NCBI GenBank assembly: GCA_011171075.1
Contig: DUFD01000015.1
Location: 1 to 44,029 of the forward strand
From: Dehalococcoidia bacterium
Lineage (GTDB): Bacteria > Chloroflexota > Dehalococcoidia > Dehalococcoidales > Fen-1064
Length of the DNA: 44,029 bases
Direction: 5' to 3'
Shown here: positions 43,108 to 44,029 of the stretch, piece after piece
Position numbering within the stretch: the stretch's first letter is position 1
Layout: each line of letters begins with the position of its first letter
Notes under the pieces: model-generated
Seen by the model: the letters and a program-made list of their open reading frames with translations, nothing else
The model's database searches: none
Told to the model about the DNA's origin: nothing
Translations under genes and position numbers: made by a program

Positions 43108-43130
43108 AAGAACATATGTTCTAATATAAT
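43101..43130 (+). promoter_or_regulatory. Consensus sigma70 promoter of the imuB-like gene
   Basis: A perfect TTGACA (43101-43106), an 18-base spacer and a perfect TATAAT (43125-43130). The LexA palindrome lies inside the spacer. The predicted start of transcription is about 43137, only a few bases before ATG 43141, so the transcript has almost no leader and no ribosome-binding site. Confidence 0.75.
43109..43122. promoter_or_regulatory. LexA operator (SOS box)
   Basis: AGAACATATGTTCT is a perfect 14-base palindrome containing GAACATATGTTC, the Gram-positive/Bacillus-type LexA (DinR) consensus. It occupies the spacer between the -35 and -10 of the imuB-like promoter and abuts the -35 of the DUF72 promoter, so LexA binding should block both. 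Confidence 0.85.
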
Positions 43131-43140
43131 AATGGTTCCC

Positions 43141-44029
43141 ATGAAAACATTGTGTGTGATTGTGCCCCATTTTCACTGGCGGTGTGAAGTCCTGCGGCAG
43201 CCGGCCCTCAACGGCCGGCCCACAATGGTAACGTATACACCCGGGTCGCAGAAACTGGTGCTGGACTATTCCCCGGAGCTGGACGGATTACAGCGTGACA
43301 TGCCCCTCCAGCAGGCACTGGCCCGGCATGGCGGGGCTGAGCTGCTTCCTGCCGATTTCCCCTATTACCGGGCTGCCTTTGACCAGTTGCTGGATGCGCT
43401 GGAAACTGTAAGCCCGCTGGTGGAAGGAACCGAAGCGGGGTGCGCTTATCTCGGCATAGACGGGTTGCAGCTCATCTACCCGGATGATGGCGCTATTATC
43501 GATGCCATACAGACAGTTATCCCGGAGGTTTTTGCCCCCCGGATCGGGGTTGCCGGGAACAAGTCCCTGTCGTACCTGGCTGCCTGCCGCTGCCTTCCAA
43601 GCGGGCAGCGGGTGCTCACCGGTGATGTTGACACCTTCCTCCAGAAACTCCCCTGTGACGTACTGCCGGTCTCAATGAAGAGCAAAGAAAAGCTACGCCG
43701 GTTCGGCCTGCATACCCTGGGGCAGGTGGCGGCCCTGCCCCATGGCCCCCTCCTTTCCCAGTTCGGCTCCGAGGGTAAAAGGATACACGAGCTTGCCAGG
43801 GGGTACGACGATACGCCTCTTCAACCGCGGATGATGGAAAAGGCCATCGAGGAGAGCATCACGCTGCCTTCGGTGACGGTCTCCCTGGAAACCATACTGG
43901 TGGCACTGGAGAGGCTACTTGGCAGGGTCTATTCGCGGATTAGCGGGACAGGACTAGGTATCCGCAATCTGGCCGTATGGACGCGCACCTGGAACGCGGA
44001 GCAGTGGGAGCGGACTATTAAATTCAAAG
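43141..44029 (+). CDS. imuB: ImuB-like inactive Y-family DNA polymerase (3' end outside window)
   Basis: The open frame runs off the window edge after about 296 residues. It starts KTLCVIVPHFHWRCEVLRQP, in the place where Y-family polymerases have the DxxxF/YASVE catalytic strand, and the second acidic pair is replaced by YLGIDGLQLI. Both metal-binding sites are therefore lost, as in ImuB. Fold features are retained: RIGVAGNKSLSYLAACRC, LPVSMKSKEKLRRFGLHTLG (helix-hairpin-helix-like region) and the SITLPSVTVSLETILVALER start of the little-finger domain. ImuB helps DnaE2 or DnaE-type polymerases in damage-induced mutagenesis. A consensus promoter with an internal LexA box lies just upstream. 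ATG 43132 is in frame and could be the start instead. A dnaE2-like gene would be expected to follow. Confidence 0.83.
   Translation, partial: MKTLCVIVPHFHWRCEVLRQPALNGRPTMVTYTPGSQKLVLDYSPELDGLQRDMPLQQALARHGGAELLPADFPYYRAAFDQLLDALETVSPLVEGTEAGCAYLGIDGLQLIYPDDGAIIDAIQTVIPEVFAPRIGVAGNKSLSYLAACRCLPSGQRVLTGDVDTFLQKLPCDVLPVSMKSKEKLRRFGLHTLGQVAALPHGPLLSQFGSEGKRIHELARGYDDTPLQPRMMEKAIEESITLPSVTVSLETILVALERLLGRVYSRISGTGLGIRNLAVWTRTWNAEQWERTIKFK

Noticed and set aside
1-44029. tRNA, rRNA or CRISPR elements
   Set aside because: No cloverleaf-type tRNA sequence, rRNA segment or regularly spaced repeat array was recognised on either strand by reading; a covariance-model search was not possible.

Overview
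The window looks like a bacterial chromosome of moderate GC content, probably from the phylum Chloroflexota and most likely a Dehalococcoidia-like lineage. That placement is inference from gene content and style: split pntA1/pntA2/pntB transhydrogenase genes, CoA-disulfide reductase fused to rhodanese, a SipW-type signal peptidase, an ImuB-like Y-family protein, many TTG/GTG starts and a Gram-positive-type LexA box. No rRNA, tRNA or CRISPR array was seen. Gene density is high, and most intergenic gaps hold promoters or hairpins.

Layout. 1-3111: the end of a GH3-family acyl-adenylating enzyme, a membrane GAF/HD-GYP sensor and a small secreted protein, closed by a long hairpin. 3170-8278 (minus): a 1232-residue fusion of a GT2-like glycosyltransferase and a GH130 phosphorylase, preceded by a glycosyltransferase. 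8539-10713 (plus): a one-helix membrane protein and a tubulin/FtsZ-superfamily GTPase, each with its own sigma70-like promoter. 10741-13778: CoA-disulfide reductase/rhodanese, a small unknown protein and a HAD hydrolase. 13884-17569 (plus): an ABC exporter (one ATPase, two ABC-2 permeases) and a methyltransferase. 17623-18908 (minus): three tightly linked genes that resemble virion-structure genes, with their own promoter. 19012-30093 (minus): a compact 12-gene glycan operon (five glycosyltransferases, two sugar-nucleotide epimerases/dehydratases, four methyltransferases, one GT-C-like membrane protein). 30293-30817: an ICMT-like membrane methyltransferase. 30871-33774 (minus): proton-translocating transhydrogenase. 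34231-37422 (plus): a frameshifted MerR-type regulator, then a PAS histidine kinase, a lone receiver and a receiver-HD-GYP protein. 37457-37903 (minus): an SRPBCC protein. 38286-42028 (plus): a SipW-type signal peptidase with two apparent substrates, a TasA/camelysin-like protein and an 844-residue DUF2341/LamG surface protein, ended by a terminator. 42202-44029: a DUF72 gene and an imuB-like gene diverging from a compact promoter region that contains a perfect LexA palindrome.

How the parts work together. Much of the window serves the cell envelope: surface glycan synthesis, export, and a secreted fibre or adhesin made by a SipW-type pathway. Two HD-GYP proteins and a three-gene phosphorelay next to the SipW locus suggest signal control of surface structures, but that link is inferred from proximity only. 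The right end is a DNA-damage module. The most notable items are the divergent LexA-controlled promoters that appear to give leaderless mRNAs, the SipW locus, the glycosyltransferase-GH130 fusion, the tubulin-like GTPase pair, the virion-like three-gene cassette and the broken MerR gene.
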